Positions 1 through 9,082 of a stretch of 39,763 nt of DNA are shown piece by piece (position 1 is the stretch's first letter; each line of letters begins with the position of its first letter). This stretch comes from Acidobacteriota bacterium (GTDB lineage: Bacteria; Acidobacteriota; Terriglobia; Bryobacterales; Bryobacteraceae). The stretch spans positions 1 through 39,763 of the forward strand of contig QHXW01000080.1 of the NCBI GenBank assembly GCA_003223115.1, in the 5' to 3' direction. A model generated the notes under the pieces. That model worked only from the letters and a program-made list of their open reading frames with translations. It did no database searches and was not told where the DNA came from. The position numbers and the translations under genes were made by a program.

Positions 1-2
1 TG

Positions 3-2600
3 CGCTTCCATCTGGAGCAGCAGATCGAAGAGAACATGGCTGCCGGAATGCCGCCTGAAGAAGCGCACTACGCAGCGCGGCGCGCCATTGGCCGCGCGGA
101 GCAGATCAAGGAGGAATGCCGTGATATGCGCCGAGTGAATTGGGTTCAGGATCTTGCCCAAGACATCCGCTACGGCCTTCGTATGCTGGGGAAATCCCCC
201 AGCTTCACTGCAGTGGCCGTCCTCACCTTGGCGCTCGGTATTGGAGCCAACACGGCGATCTTCAGCATCCTCGAGTCTCAGCTCTGGCGGCCACTACCGT
301 TCCCTGATTCCGAACGACTGGTGGATGTTCACCTCGTGCTTCGGCAAAATCCGAGGCGTCAGGACGTGCTTTCAGAACGCGTCTTTCAAGCGTGGCGCGA
401 GCAATCCCACTGCTTCACGAATCTTACCGGATACCTTTACCCGGGTAACCGCAACTTCACCAGCAATGGCATGTCAGAACGAGTGATGGTGATGCCGGTG
501 ATGTCCAATTTCTTTGACACACTGCAAGTCCAGCCAGAGCGCGGCCGCGCGTTTGTCGTGGAGGAGGAAACGCCGGGGCGCAATCATGTCGCCATGATCA
601 GCCATGTGTTTTGGCGAGATCGGTTCAATTCGGATCCTTCGGTGCTTGGCAAGTCAATTACGCTTGATGGTGAGTCGTACACGATTGTTGGGATTGCGTC
701 CTCGCGCCTTCGATTTGAATACACGGACGAGCCGGCGGTTTTTGTTCCTTTTGCAGCGCATGCGTCCCAACAGGTGTTGCGGAGTCTCGATGTGCTGGGC
801 AGGCTGGCGCCTGGCTTCACGGCAGAGGGAGCGCGCGAAGAGCTGGAGGCGATCTACGAGCGTGAAGTGAAATCGGAGGGAGTCCAACCTGAGGATATGA
901 CCGTAGTCGCGAATTTCCGCGAATTCTGGACGAATTTTTCTGCGCGGCCGCTTTACTTTTTCGCGGGGGCAGTTGCGCTCGTTCTGCTCATCGCGTGTGT
1001 CAATACCGCCGGGCTGTTGCTGGCTCGCGGGCTTGCGCGTCAACGGGAGTTCGCAGTTCGTGCAGCGCTGGGCGCCGGACGCGGCAGGCTGATGCGCCAA
1101 ATGCTTGTCGAAAGCCTGATGCTTGCGACGGCTGGTGGTGGAGCGGGCGCTCTTGCCGGAGTCTGGTTCGGGCGCTGGTTCGTGAGCGTGTTTCCCGACC
1201 TGCCACGACACGCGCCGATCACTCTCGATCGGCGGGTCTTACTGTTCACGTTGGCGGTCTCCGTAATCTCGGCGGTGCTTGTGGGCATCGCTCCGGCTGT
1301 TCTTGCTTCCCGCGCCGACTTGAATGACGCGATGCGGCAGCGAGCTCCAGGCCGATCCGTAAGTCGCGGGCAGCGGCGTGCACGCAGTTCGCTGGTAGCT
1401 ATCGAGGTGGCGCTGGGAGTTGTGCTGCTTTTTGGGGCTGGACTTTTCCTATCGAGTTTCGTGTGGCTTCAGGAGGTCCCGCGCGGATTCGATGCGCCCG
1501 GCGCGTTGACCTTTCACGTCTCACTTCGGGGTGAGCGCTATGCGAAACCGGAACAGATACGGAGTTATTTCGATCAATTAGGGGAACACCTCGGTTCATT
1601 GCCGGGTGTGCGCGCAGTCACGCTCGGTAGCGGGCTTCCACTCACCGGCTCAGAGTCGCTGTTCGCGATGGTCAACATAGCCGGCCAGCCTCCTAATCGC
1701 CCACTTGGATCGTTTGTGATCATTCACGCAGTGGCCCCAAATTATTTTCAGGTGCTGCGCATGCATCTGTTGGCAGGGCGCGCCTTCAATCCTCGGGACA
1801 CGGCCAGCTCGCCGCGCGTGACGATCATCAATCGCAATGCGGCGCGCGACTTATTTGGAAGCGAAAACCCCATAGGAAAAGTACTCGAGTTCGTCGCGGA
1901 TGAGCGGCGTGGAGTTCCGGGGGATGCCCCTGTGCAGATCATCGGCGTCGCAGAAAACGCGCAGGAATTCGGTCCCGATGAGGTGCCTTTTAACTTCCTG
2001 TTTGTTCCGTTTGCGCAACATCCTGTTCCTTCGGCGTTCGTCCTGCTTGCTTCGGATGTGCCGCGCGGAGACGTTGCCCGCGGCATTCGGGCGACGGCGT
2101 ATGCGTTGGATAAGGATCAGCCCGTTTTCGATATGGAGACGATGGACGATCGCATTGCGAATTCGCTGCAGGGCGCGCGCTTCAACCTGTTCCTGGTGGC
2201 TGCTCTCGCCAGCGTGGCGCTGATTCTCGTTTCGGTCGGAACCTTCGGCACGGTCGCGTATTTTGTCCAGCAGCGGACACAGGAATTTGGCGTTCGCCTT
2301 GCCCTGGGAGCCAGTCCAGGCAGAATTTTGTGTCACGCAATCGCCCAATCGCTCGCGATCGGCGTTACGGGGATCTTGCTTGGTGTAACGGTCTCGCTGA
2401 TTCTTGGCAGGTTGCTCCGGCATGCGCTCTACCTGGCGCCGCATGAGCACACTGGCATGCTCTATGGGGTGAACATCTACGATCCTTTCATCATGAGCGG
2501 CACCTGTACATTTCTGGCTGCGGTGCTAGCGCTTGCCAGCTTTATCCCCGCGCGCCGGGCGTCGAAGGTCGATCCAATGGTCGCATTGAGGTACGAGTGA
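3..2600 (+). CDS. ADOP-family MacB/FtsX-like permease (5' end outside window)
   Basis: This is an inner-membrane permease of the acidobacterial duplicated orphan permease type, related to MacB. The reading frame is open from the first bases of the window, and the first residues ([11 protein letters not shown]) match the N-terminal domain of the next gene. The true start therefore lies upstream, and the ATG at 36 is internal. Visible order: end of the ADOP helical domain, a first TM segment ending in [10 protein letters not shown], a periplasmic MacB_PCD-type domain, an FtsX three-TM block ([20 protein letters not shown]), a second periplasmic domain and a C-terminal FtsX block ending DPMVALRYE. 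No ATP-binding subunit is encoded beside it, hence 'orphan'. Substrate unknown; export or lipoprotein and peptide handling would be inference from MacB. Its stop overlaps the next start by 4 bp. Confidence 0.9.
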   Translation, partial: RFHLEQQIEENMAAGMPPEEAHYAARRAIGRAEQIKEECRDMRRVNWVQDLAQDIRYGLRMLGKSPSFTAVAVLTLALGIGANTAIFSILESQLWRPLPFPDSERLVDVHLVLRQNPRRQDVLSERVFQAWREQSHCFTNLTGYLYPGNRNFTSNGMSERVMVMPVMSNFFDTLQVQPERGRAFVVEEETPGRNHVAMISHVFWRDRFNSDPSVLGKSITLDGESYTIVGIASSRLRFEYTDEPAVFVPFAAHASQQVLRSLDVLGRLAPGFTAEGAREELEAIYEREVKSEGVQPEDMTVVANFREFWTNFSARPLYFFAGAVALVLLIACVNTAGLLLARGLARQREFAVRAALGAGRGRLMRQMLVESLMLATAGGGAGALAGVWFGRWFVSVFPDLPRHAPITLDRRVLLFTLAVSVISAVLVGIAPAVLASRADLNDAMRQRAPGRSVSRGQRRARSSLVAIEVALGVVLLFGAGLFLSSFVWLQEVPRGFDAPGALTFHVSLRGERYAKPEQIRSYFDQLGEHLGSLPGVRAVTLGSGLPLTGSESLFAMVNIAGQPPNRPLGSFVIIHAVAPNYFQVLRMHLLAGRAFNPRDTASSPRVTIINRNAARDLFGSENPIGKVLEFVADERRGVPGDAPVQIIGVAENAQEFGPDEVPFNFLFVPFAQHPVPSAFVLLASDVPRGDVARGIRATAYALDKDQPVFDMETMDDRIANSLQGARFNLFLVAALASVALILVSVGTFGTVAYFVQQRTQEFGVRLALGASPGRILCHAIAQSLAIGVTGILLGVTVSLILGRLLRHALYLAPHEHTGMLYGVNIYDPFIMSGTCTFLAAVLALASFIPARRASKVDPMVALRYE

Positions 2601-5260
2601 CGCGTTGGGTGGACGAATTGTTGTTACGACTCCGCTCGTTACTCTGGCGCCCTCGGGTTGATCAGGAGTTGGATGCCGAGCTGCGATTCCATCTCGAGCA
2701 GCAGATTGAAGAAAACCTGGCCGCCGGCATGAGCGCCGAAGAAGCGCGCTACGCAGCACGGCGCACCATTGGCGGAATGGCACAAATCAAAGAGGAGTGC
2801 CGCGATATGCGCCGTGTGAACCTTATCCAAGACCTGCTGCAAGACCTCCGGTATGCAGCCAGAATCCTACGGAAAAGCCCCGCCTTCACCGTAGCGGCAG
2901 TGTTGACGCTCGCCCTCAGCATCGGCGCCAACACCGCGATCTTCAGCGTCGTGAATGCGGTCCTCCTTCGGCCTTTGCCGTTCCAAAACCCAGATCGCCT
3001 AGTCATGGTCTGGGAGGATCTCTCCTTCATGGGTTTCCCGCAGAACACGCCGGCGCCCGCAAACTTCATCGATTGGAAAAATCGGAATCATGTTTTTGAG
3101 GACATGGCCGCCATGCACGGCGACCTGATGAACCTCACCGGAGACGGCCAACCTGAAGAAGTGGAAGTAAAGATCGTCACCACCAATTTCTTCCCGTTGC
3201 TCGGCGTCAGGCCTCTTGCCGGGCGCACCTTTCTGCCCGAAGAAGACCGGTCTGGTGCTGCCCATGTCGTGCTCCTGAGCCGTGGCCTTTGGGTTCGCCG
3301 CTACGGCGCCAATCCGCAAATCGTTGGGAAAGCCATCCTGCTGAGCGGCGAAAAGTACACGGTCGTCGGGATTTTGCCGCCGGGCTTCGATTTCCCAGAT
3401 CCGGTGGATGTCTGGGTTCCCGTGGCCTTTTCAGCCGAACAATGGCGCCAGCGAAGTAACCATTTCCTGGAGGTCGTCGCACGTTTACGCCGTGGAGTAA
3501 CGGTAGAGCGCGCTCGGGCTGAAATGACCGGCATCGCAAAGCAACTGGAGCAAGAATATCCCGAAACGAACACACGCGTCGGGACCGTCGTCATCCCGCT
3601 GCACGATCAGTTTGTCGGCAATTTGAGGCTTGGTTTCATCGTCCTGCTGGCCACAGTCGGGGGAGTCCTGTTGATTGCCTGCGCGAATATCGCAAATCTG
3701 CTGCTCGCGCGAGCCACTGGCCGCCAGCGTGAAATGGCCATGCGTATCGCTCTGGGTGCACGGCGCAGTCGGCTGGTGCGCCAGGTGCTTACCGAAAGCG
3801 TCCTTCTTGCGTCCCTCGGCGGCGTCGTTGGTGTTCTTCTCGCCTCGTGGACTTTTGGTTTCCTGACGAAACTCATTCCGCTGCCACTCGCGAGTACAGC
3901 AGCAGTTAGTCTCAATGGGCCGGTCCTGCTGTTTTCGGTTGCTATCGCCATGGCCGCCGGGATTCTGTTCGGATTGGCCCCTGCCTGCCACATCTCGGGT
4001 GGCGCAATAGCCGAGACATTGAAGCAGGGTGGGCGCGGCGCCGTTGGAGTGGGGAGTGGCGGGCTTCGCAGTTCACTGGTTGTCATCGAAGTCTCGCTCG
4101 CCGTCATTCTGCTGATCGGAACTGGATTGATGCTCCAGACGCTTTTTCATCTCCAGCAAATCGATCCGGGATTCCGGCCTGAACACGTTCTTACCCTGCG
4201 GACATCGCTTTCTGCGACAGAGAAATCGAAATACCGGGAGCTGAAGAACCGTGTCGAGTTTTATCACCGCGTGCTCACAGGTGTAACGGCGCTTCCAGGA
4301 GTTGTTGCCGCCGGATACACCACGTTTCTTCCGTTTACGAACGGCGGGGGAACGAGCGGATTCGCGATTGAAGGCAAGCCTGCGCCACCAGGCGGTCTCT
4401 ATAACGACGCGAATCACCGCGTCATAACGCCTGACTACCTGCGCACTATTGGCGCCCGGTTGATAGCGGGACGTAGCATCCGCGAGAGTGACGGGCCCGA
4501 CTCACCTCCCGCCGCGCTCATCAACCAAACCATGGCCAAAGAGTATTGGCCCGCCGAGGACGCGATCGGCAAGCGTTTCAAGCTTGGAGACGCTTCATCA
4601 TCGACGCCCTGGATCACAATTGTCGGCATCGTCGGCGATATCCGCCAACTGACCCTCGACGTTCCCGCACGCCCTGAAATGTACTTCTCATACCAGGTAG
4701 CCGCGAATTTCGGGTTCTTCACTCCGCGGGATCTTGCGGTTCGCATCGTCGGTGAGCCCCTGAGCCTCGCGCCTGCGATCCGGAGGGTGATTACCGATGT
4801 GGATAAAGATCAACCGGTCTCAAAAGTTCAGCCGATGCAAGTCTTGCTTTCCTCCGAATTGACAGATCGCCGGCTGCAACTCCAGTTGCTCGGCGCGTTT
4901 GCTTTGCTTGCCTTGGTCCTCGTCTCCCTCGGAATCTACGGCGTCCTGGCATATGCGGTAAAGCAGCGCACGTCGGAAATCGGCGTTCGGATGGCTCTGG
5001 GTGCGCGTCAACAGGACATCCTGCGATCTGTAATGAGGAGCGGAGTGAGACTCATCTGTATTGGGCTAACGATTGGGCTCGCGGGTGCTTGGCTGGTCAC
5101 GCGCCTGATCCGAACTCTACTGTATGGCATTACCGCCGCGGATCCAGCAACCTTCGTTGGGTCGAGCGCGCTATTCCTGCTCATCGGCCTGGGCGCCTGC
5201 TACTTTCCGGCGCGGAGGGCCGCTCGAGTCGATCCGACAGTCGTACTGCGATACGAATGA
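2597..5260 (+). CDS. ADOP-family MacB/FtsX-like permease, second copy
   Basis: A full-length 887-residue paralogue of the preceding gene. The start is a GTG inside the GTGA overlap with the upstream stop, giving translational coupling. Residues ~1-75 form the charged helical ADOP domain ([27 protein letters not shown]). TM1 is near residue 100 ([20 protein letters not shown]). A MacB_PCD periplasmic domain follows to ~330, then the first FtsX block ([22 protein letters not shown]), a second periplasmic domain (~500-730) and the last FtsX block ([16 protein letters not shown] ... [16 protein letters not shown]). The internal duplication of PCD plus FtsX is the family hallmark and fits the size. 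No ATPase gene is adjacent. Loci of this kind are usually accompanied by a PadR regulator; only a PadR fragment is found here, on the 3' side. Confidence 0.92.
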   Translation: MTRWVDELLLRLRSLLWRPRVDQELDAELRFHLEQQIEENLAAGMSAEEARYAARRTIGGMAQIKEECRDMRRVNLIQDLLQDLRYAARILRKSPAFTVAAVLTLALSIGANTAIFSVVNAVLLRPLPFQNPDRLVMVWEDLSFMGFPQNTPAPANFIDWKNRNHVFEDMAAMHGDLMNLTGDGQPEEVEVKIVTTNFFPLLGVRPLAGRTFLPEEDRSGAAHVVLLSRGLWVRRYGANPQIVGKAILLSGEKYTVVGILPPGFDFPDPVDVWVPVAFSAEQWRQRSNHFLEVVARLRRGVTVERARAEMTGIAKQLEQEYPETNTRVGTVVIPLHDQFVGNLRLGFIVLLATVGGVLLIACANIANLLLARATGRQREMAMRIALGARRSRLVRQVLTESVLLASLGGVVGVLLASWTFGFLTKLIPLPLASTAAVSLNGPVLLFSVAIAMAAGILFGLAPACHISGGAIAETLKQGGRGAVGVGSGGLRSSLVVIEVSLAVILLIGTGLMLQTLFHLQQIDPGFRPEHVLTLRTSLSATEKSKYRELKNRVEFYHRVLTGVTALPGVVAAGYTTFLPFTNGGGTSGFAIEGKPAPPGGLYNDANHRVITPDYLRTIGARLIAGRSIRESDGPDSPPAALINQTMAKEYWPAEDAIGKRFKLGDASSSTPWITIVGIVGDIRQLTLDVPARPEMYFSYQVAANFGFFTPRDLAVRIVGEPLSLAPAIRRVITDVDKDQPVSKVQPMQVLLSSELTDRRLQLQLLGAFALLALVLVSLGIYGVLAYAVKQRTSEIGVRMALGARQQDILRSVMRSGVRLICIGLTIGLAGAWLVTRLIRTLLYGITAADPATFVGSSALFLLIGLGACYFPARRAARVDPTVVLRYE

Positions 5261-5285
5261 ACCACATTTGCCTCGCCTTACCCGC

Positions 5286-5314
5286 TTGACACCCGACTCC
5301 ATCGGGCGCATAAT
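5286..5314 (+). promoter_or_regulatory. sigma70-type promoter, TTGACA-17-CATAAT
   Basis: A perfect -35 hexamer TTGACA at 5286-5291 is followed after exactly 17 bases by CATAAT at 5309-5314, one mismatch from consensus. Predicted transcription would begin near 5321, just ahead of the PadR remnant at 5335. It is the best consensus promoter I found in the window. It lies in the gap after the second permease gene, so it probably belonged to a PadR-led operon and now drives only gene remnants. Confidence 0.7.
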
Positions 5315-5334
5315 TCCATAGACATCTATACGGC

Positions 5335-5463
5335 ATACAGAGCAAGGGTAATCCCGACGTCCTCCAGGGCACGCTTGACCTGCTGATCCTGAAAACCTTG
5401 ATGCGGCCGCGTTGCGTGGACGACGGTAACGGTAGAACACGCCACCGGACCGCGGCCAACTGA
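5335..5463 (+). pseudogene. PadR-family regulator, N-terminal fragment
   Basis: In the frame of 5335, residues 3-22 read KGNPDVLQGTLDLLILKTL-like, the signature start of acidobacterial PadR winged-helix repressors that accompany ADOP permease genes. After about 22 codons the similarity ends near 5400. The frame then runs through unrelated sequence to a stop at 5461-5463, so the winged helix is absent. The codon where a start would be expected, at 5335, is ATA rather than ATG, and no good ribosome binding site is visible. I read this as the 5' stub of a regulator gene whose body was lost in the same event that brought in the JAB fragment. PadR proteins normally bind operators near their own promoter; no function is expected for the stub. 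Confidence 0.7.
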
Positions 5464-5809
5464 TATTCGCACGCGGTATTCTTACCAGCCGGACCGAAAA
5501 GCGGAACAGGCTGAGATTGATGACGCCCATCGGAGAGGGCTTTTCTTTCTGGGCGATTGGCACACTCACCCCGAGCCTGTTCCCTCTCCCTCGCCGCAGG
5601 ATCTCCACAGCATCACTGAGGCGTTCAAGAAATCAACCCATCATTTGAATGGCTTTCTTCTCGTGATCGCGGGAACACAGCGACTACCGTCGGGCTTGTA
5701 TGTCGCGGTCCACAACGATAAGGAAGCTGTTCGACTCCTGCCGCGAACTCGGACATCCTGTGCGAAGCAACCTGCAATGAAAGAGGACGCTCGTGGCAGA
5801 ACAAGGTAA
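5402..5809 (+). pseudogene. Prok-JAB (VC0181/Cap3-like) JAMM isopeptidase, N-terminally truncated
   Basis: The frame opened by the stop at 5399-5401 encodes 135 residues resembling the prokaryotic JAB/MPN family of integrative-element protein VC0181, the same family as the CBASS deconjugase Cap3. The diagnostic stretch is RYSYQPDRKAEQ followed by GDWHTHPEPVPSPSPQD. This carries the JAMM zinc motif H-T-H, seven residues, S-x-x-D. The N-terminal part, which should hold the catalytic glutamate, is missing. No ATG, GTG or TTG start occurs in the N-terminal portion of the frame. Homology begins within about five bases of where PadR homology ends, so this is a deletion or recombination junction. 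The 3' end overlaps the next gene by 17 bp, as in a compact operon. Family assignment is by motif; loss of function is inference from truncation. Confidence 0.72.
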
Positions 5810-6613
5810 GAGCTGGACAGAGAACGTCTTTCCCGACCGCTACGCCCACAATGCGCGGCTTTACCCTTCACTACTTGTCATCGCACCCACCGTTATCGCG
5901 ATCGTCGCGATCGCGGGGCTAGGCTTTCCTGGCTGAAGATGCTGTGGCTCGGCCTCGGCGCTGTCGGTGGCACCTACTGGTTGAGTCAGCTTGCCCGCGA
6001 TCCGGGAAAAGTTCTGGAGAATAAGCTTTGGGAAAGCTGGGGAGGCATGCCCTCGGTTGCGATCTGCGTCACGGCGATCGGCGCATCGACGCGATTACGA
6101 AAGCCCGCTACCATGCGCGGCTTGTTGAGCTGGTGCCGAACACTTCATCGCCGGCCCCCCGACGTTGAGAGAAACGGTCCTGATGCAGCCGATATCTGTT
6201 ATGCCGCGTGGTCAATGCACTTGCGCAACAGCACGCGCGATCAGAAACGCTTTCCTCTCGTTTTTGGCGAGCTGGTTAGCTATGGGTACCGCCGCAACCT
6301 GCTGGGGCTCAGGCCCTACGGCTTGACGTCGAGCATCCTCGGCTGCCTGATTTGCGGTGTGTTCATCGGCGCGGCGATTTACAACCAGCACGGCGTCCAA
6401 GACACTTTGTGGCTCGCCTTGGGCGCCGACATTCTTCTGCTGCTGTTTTGGCTCATCCGGGTCTCTCCGGCATGGGTTCGCCTCACGGCCGAAAATTACG
6501 CCGCCCGGCTGGTTGAAGCCGTCGATGACCTTTACGGCGATCACGCAAAGGCCACTGCCAAGGCTCAAGTCGAAAAAGCAAAAAAGCCACGGAGCGTAAA
6601 GAAGAGCCCGTGA
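5793..6613 (+). pseudogene. Four-TM effector-like membrane protein, three frameshifts
   Basis: The coding sequence appears to start at GTG 5793 (AEQGKSWTENVFPDRYAHN) and to end at TGA 6611-6613, about 272 codons. It must be read in three frames. The first frame stops at 5934. Sense resumes in another frame from about 5930 (WLKMLWLGLGAVGG). From about 6064 to 6157 the sense is in a third frame (LRHGDRRIDAITKARYHARL). It returns to the second after a run of six C at 6155-6160 (DAADICYAAWSMHLR). The reconstructed product has two N-terminal and two C-terminal TM helices flanking a ~110-residue soluble region with a TRDQKRFPLVFGE ... SYGYRRNLLGLRP block. I believe related proteins occur in defence operons, but I cannot name the family. 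Its overlap with a Cap3-like gene suggests a CBASS-type pore-forming effector; that role is inference. Assembly error is the alternative to decay. Confidence 0.65.
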
Positions 6614-6735
6614 GCGAGAGTGGACCGTTCGCGCCGCGAAATCGACATCGTGCCGGACCACACGGCGCGCCAGCCTCCGCCAGGAATTCGGGAACGAGCT
6701 TTCGCCGGCCTGGTCGGTTCGCAGCACCCCGAATC

Positions 6736-7209
6736 TCAAATCACGATTGAAGCTGGCTGTTCAGGGTTCGTCACCGCGAACCCTTCGAGCGTGGCCACTC
6801 GGCAGAGTTTCTGGTCGGCTGCGACGAACACTGTTACAAGTTCGGCTCGCTTGAGCCCAAGTGCGACTGAGAGTTGTAAGGCATCGAGCGTGCGGAGCGC
6901 TTCGACTGCGCCATGCTTGAAGAGCAATTGTCTGGCGCCTCGAAAATGCTCGTCGTTAACGGCAGCCACCAAAAGGCGACGATGACCCAGATCCGCCTCG
7001 AGGCGACGGCGTGCGATCAGCACAGCTTTCTGATCGATCTCTCCAGCCCGCGCCTTCAGTGCAAAAACGGATTCCATTTCTACGATAGTGAGGCGAGAGA
7101 TAAGATATTGGGAGCCCGGCTTTGAAAGAATCCGATCAACGAAATCACTGCCGGCCTCCTTGCGATAAACCTTAGCCAGGGCGCTCGTGTCCAAGAAGTA
7201 TTTGGGCAA
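6736..7209 (-). CDS. PIN-domain ribonuclease toxin, VapC-like
   Basis: A 157-residue single-domain PIN protein, expected to be a Mg-dependent RNase toxin. The acidic residues of the active site are all visible: D7 in YFLDTSALAKVY, E44 in IVEMES, D109 in RTLDALQLS and D132 in FVAADQKL. The length is normal for VapC. The start is a TTG at 7209 that directly abuts the TGA of the upstream antitoxin gene (TGATTG), so translation is probably coupled to the antitoxin. There is no sign of damage in this gene, unlike the plus-strand genes to its left. The RNA target cannot be predicted from the sequence. Confidence 0.88.
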   Translation of the reverse strand: MPKYFLDTSALAKVYRKEAGSDFVDRILSKPGSQYLISRLTIVEMESVFALKARAGEIDQKAVLIARRRLEADLGHRRLLVAAVNDEHFRGARQLLFKHGAVEALRTLDALQLSVALGLKRAELVTVFVAADQKLCRVATLEGFAVTNPEQPASIVI

Positions 7210-7470
7210 TCAGCGCTCTCGGCGCTCTTCCAGTACAGCTTCGGAAAGAGAGCCATGGATCGTCGACAGCGCTCGCCTGACTTCATCGAGACCGATGTCA
7301 TCGTGCGCGGCGTCCGACCACTCGTCGGGAGAAACCAATAGCGGATGACTTGGAGACAGACTGATCCCGTCGGAAATGGTGACCGTCACCTGTTGTCTTT
7401 CTGCAAGCAGGAGCGGTTCCAAGGGATGGAGAACTCCGTTCTCGTAAACTGCCTGAACAGTCTTCTCCAT
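7210..7470 (-). CDS. DUF104/AF2212-like antitoxin
   Basis: An 86-residue protein opening with VQAVYENGVLHPLEPL and then LLAERQQVTVTISD. This is the typical fold signature of the DUF104 (AF2212-like) antitoxin family, which pairs with PIN toxins. The N-terminal ~60 residues form the conserved beta-rich part; the C-terminus (DEVRRALSTIHGSLSEAVLEERRE) is helical and charged and probably binds the toxin. It precedes the toxin gene with no gap. The start ATG at 7470 has little upstream Shine-Dalgarno character, so weak or leaderless initiation is possible. A 12-bp perfect palindrome 122 bp upstream is the only operator-like sequence found. Confidence 0.82.
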   Translation of the reverse strand: MEKTVQAVYENGVLHPLEPLLLAERQQVTVTISDGISLSPSHPLLVSPDEWSDAAHDDIGLDEVRRALSTIHGSLSEAVLEERRER

Positions 7471-7591
7471 GTTTCTAGTTTAGTTGATCATTGCTCTGGA
7501 GTGCACCCCACCTCCAGTTGTCGAGATTAAGGCCGGGCGCAGCGACGTAACCACGCCATCATCTTTGCCGGAAACCCCTCTGTAGTGGGGG

Positions 7592-7603
7592 GAGGGTACC
7601 CTC
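7592..7603. other. 12-bp perfect palindrome (GAGGGTACCCTC)
   Basis: A perfect inverted repeat in the 233-base gap between the antitoxin gene and tRNA-Ser. It sits next to a C-rich and G-rich pair (CCCC at 7575-7578 and a run of G ending at 7592) that could also fold. It may be an operator for the toxin-antitoxin pair or a chance palindrome. The rest of the gap shows no coding sequence. Confidence 0.3.
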
Positions 7604-7703
7604 TTCCTCATAACTTAGAACGTCCAAGCCACAATCGCGTGGCAATTCAGCCACAGTGACAGGTTAAAACAGCTCTAAGCCATTGATTATAAGATAGATA
7701 ATT

Positions 7704-7793
7704 TGGCGGAGGAAGGGGGATTCGAACCCCCGAGCGAGTTACCCCGCTAACGGTTTTCAAGACCGCCGCCTTCAGCCACTCGGCCATTCCTCC
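7704..7793 (-). tRNA. tRNA-Ser (UGA anticodon)
   Basis: Read on the minus strand, the 90-nt gene has a perfect seven-pair acceptor stem (GGAGGAA with TTCCTCC), a D arm, an anticodon stem GCGGT/ACCGT around the loop CTTGAAA, and a long class II variable arm. The T arm is GGGGG-TTCGAAT-CCCCC. The anticodon TGA lies at 7757-7759. The long variable arm and anticodon give serine. Discriminator G is followed by an encoded CCA (7706-7704). A possible promoter upstream (TTGCGG, 18 bases, TAGATT) ends six bases before the mature 5' end, which is weak evidence. The 242 bases between this gene and 8036 show nothing else recognisable. Confidence 0.97.
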
Positions 7794-8035
7794 GCTTCCA
7801 ATCTAGCGAATCTCGCGGGCGAGCCGCAATCCGGCTGCGCGCCAGACGGGTAATTCCCTCTCGGCAGTTTGATCTGATTGGAACTTCGTTGTATCGAAGC
7901 TGTCCCGGTACGTGCTGATAACCAAAGAGATCGTCGACAACCCTTCAACTGGATCGGAGAATAATTGCAGCGCGCTAGAAGCCAGTCGTCCGCGCTTGGG
8001 CCTCAGAGAAATAAGAAGTCAACGGGAGTCGAAAG

Positions 8036-8411
8036 ATGAAAAACGTGACGGGCATTCTGTTATTGGCGCTGGTGGCGGAACTGCCCTCGCTCGAAGCCAG
8101 GAAGCCGCAAGGCGAAACAGACGCCGATGTCTCGATAGGTTTTCTCAACGGGCGACGTTCGCGCGATCCACGATTATTACGTTGACGATAGAAGATCGCT
8201 GCCGCCCGGTCTGCAGAAGAAGCTTGCCCGTGGCGGCACGCTGCCACCCGGTTGGCAGAAGAAGATCGCTCCACTCCCACGTGAGTTAGAAGGACGCCTG
8301 GCTCCGCTACGCTGCGAATATTGCCGCCGCGGTGTCATTGAAGGGCGCGTTGTCATTTACAACCGGCGCACCATGGCGGTCCTGGACGTCATGTCGATCC
8401 TGTGTCGCTGA
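8036..8411 (+). pseudogene. CigR/RcnB-like small secreted protein, one frameshift
   Basis: From ATG 8036 the frame encodes a short signal-peptide-like start (MKNVTGILLLALVAELPSLEA) and continues to about 8149. The sense then moves one base on, to the frame of 8151: GDVRAIHDYYVDDRRSLPPGLQKK, then LPPGWQKKIAPLPREL and VVIYNRRTMAVLDVMSIL, ending at TGA 8409-8411. The tandem LPPGLQKK/LPPGWQKK units and the final beta strand are the signature of CigR/RcnB-like small periplasmic proteins. A single extra G at about 8150 explains the break. Total length would be about 124 residues, normal for the group. It could be a pseudogene, a programmed shift (no slippery heptamer is obvious) or a sequencing error. 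Function of the family is poorly known; an envelope location is inferred from the signal peptide. Confidence 0.65.
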
Positions 8412-8428
8412 ACAACTTCCGTGAACAG

Positions 8429-9058
8429 TCAGTCTTTGCCGAGCAGCTTGCCACCCAAGGCGCCGCCGGCCGTGCAGGTGAGCGTCATGACGAAGAACAT
8501 GACGATGAGCGACCGAACGATCTCGTAAGGATTCTGCAACATCTTTAAAGCTTCGTCAGCGGCGTTCTGCTGGATCGACAGATCATGCAGACGTTGCCGG
8601 AGCACGGATAGTCCACCCGCTTGCTGTATCGCCAGGATGCAGAGACCGAAGAGAACGGATATGAGAATAAAGCTCAGAACGCCCGTGATCCAACCCATGC
8701 GGGCTCCGCTGCGGACACTGAGGCGCTGGCCGGTGCGGCGTTTGTACACCCAAACCGAAAAGAATCCCGCGCCCACCAGCCAGACCACTGAAGCATAGTT
8801 GACGCCCGGGATCATGATTAACATGCAGACTAACCCCGCTGCCAGCAGTCCAATTCGTAAAGCGACAGGATTCCGGAAATTGAGCGGCATCGCAGCCACC
8901 GCCGCTGGTGCGACGACAATGGCCGAAGCAGGCTCGGCAGAAACTCCGGTATCAGACGCCGCTTCGGGAACAATCTCTTCCCGCTGGGGCTTCCCGCATT
9001 TATGGCAAAAGCGCGCGTCCGGCGGCAGTTGGGCGCCGCAGGTACAGAATTCAGGCAT
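8429..9058 (-). CDS. Zinc-ribbon membrane protein
   Basis: A 209-residue protein with an N-terminal zinc ribbon (C5, C7, C18, C21: FCTC ... RFCHKCGK). The first knuckle is C-x-C rather than the usual C-x2-C. A low-complexity Ala/Val linker (~28-57) follows, then two closely spaced hydrophobic segments at ~64-105, a third at ~120-145 (ITGVLSFILISVLFGLCILAI) and a C-terminal one at ~185-205. A short amphipathic region (LRQRLHDLSIQQNAADEAL) lies between TM3 and TM4. It is the last gene of a likely minus-strand operon, after glpX and a single-TM protein, with a 24-bp gap to the latter. No specific function is recognised. Confidence 0.75.
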   Translation of the reverse strand: MPEFCTCGAQLPPDARFCHKCGKPQREEIVPEAASDTGVSAEPASAIVVAPAAVAAMPLNFRNPVALRIGLLAAGLVCMLIMIPGVNYASVVWLVGAGFFSVWVYKRRTGQRLSVRSGARMGWITGVLSFILISVLFGLCILAIQQAGGLSVLRQRLHDLSIQQNAADEALKMLQNPYEIVRSLIVMFFVMTLTCTAGGALGGKLLGKD

Positions 9059-9082
9059 GTAACGATAGTGAGGGCCTACTCG

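Noticed and set aside
1851-2450. 199-codon open frame on the minus strand inside the first permease gene
   Set aside because: Shadow of the permease coding sequence; no ribosome site or domain.
6614-6735. Possible small gene between the four-TM pseudogene and the PIN toxin gene
   Set aside because: Frames here are short or run antisense to the toxin gene and show no recognisable motif or ribosome site.
7604-7703. Search for a direct repeat of the tRNA-Ser 3' end as an attachment site
   Set aside because: No second copy of the tRNA 3' sequence was seen to the left down to 5261, and there is no integrase, so an integrated element cannot be claimed.
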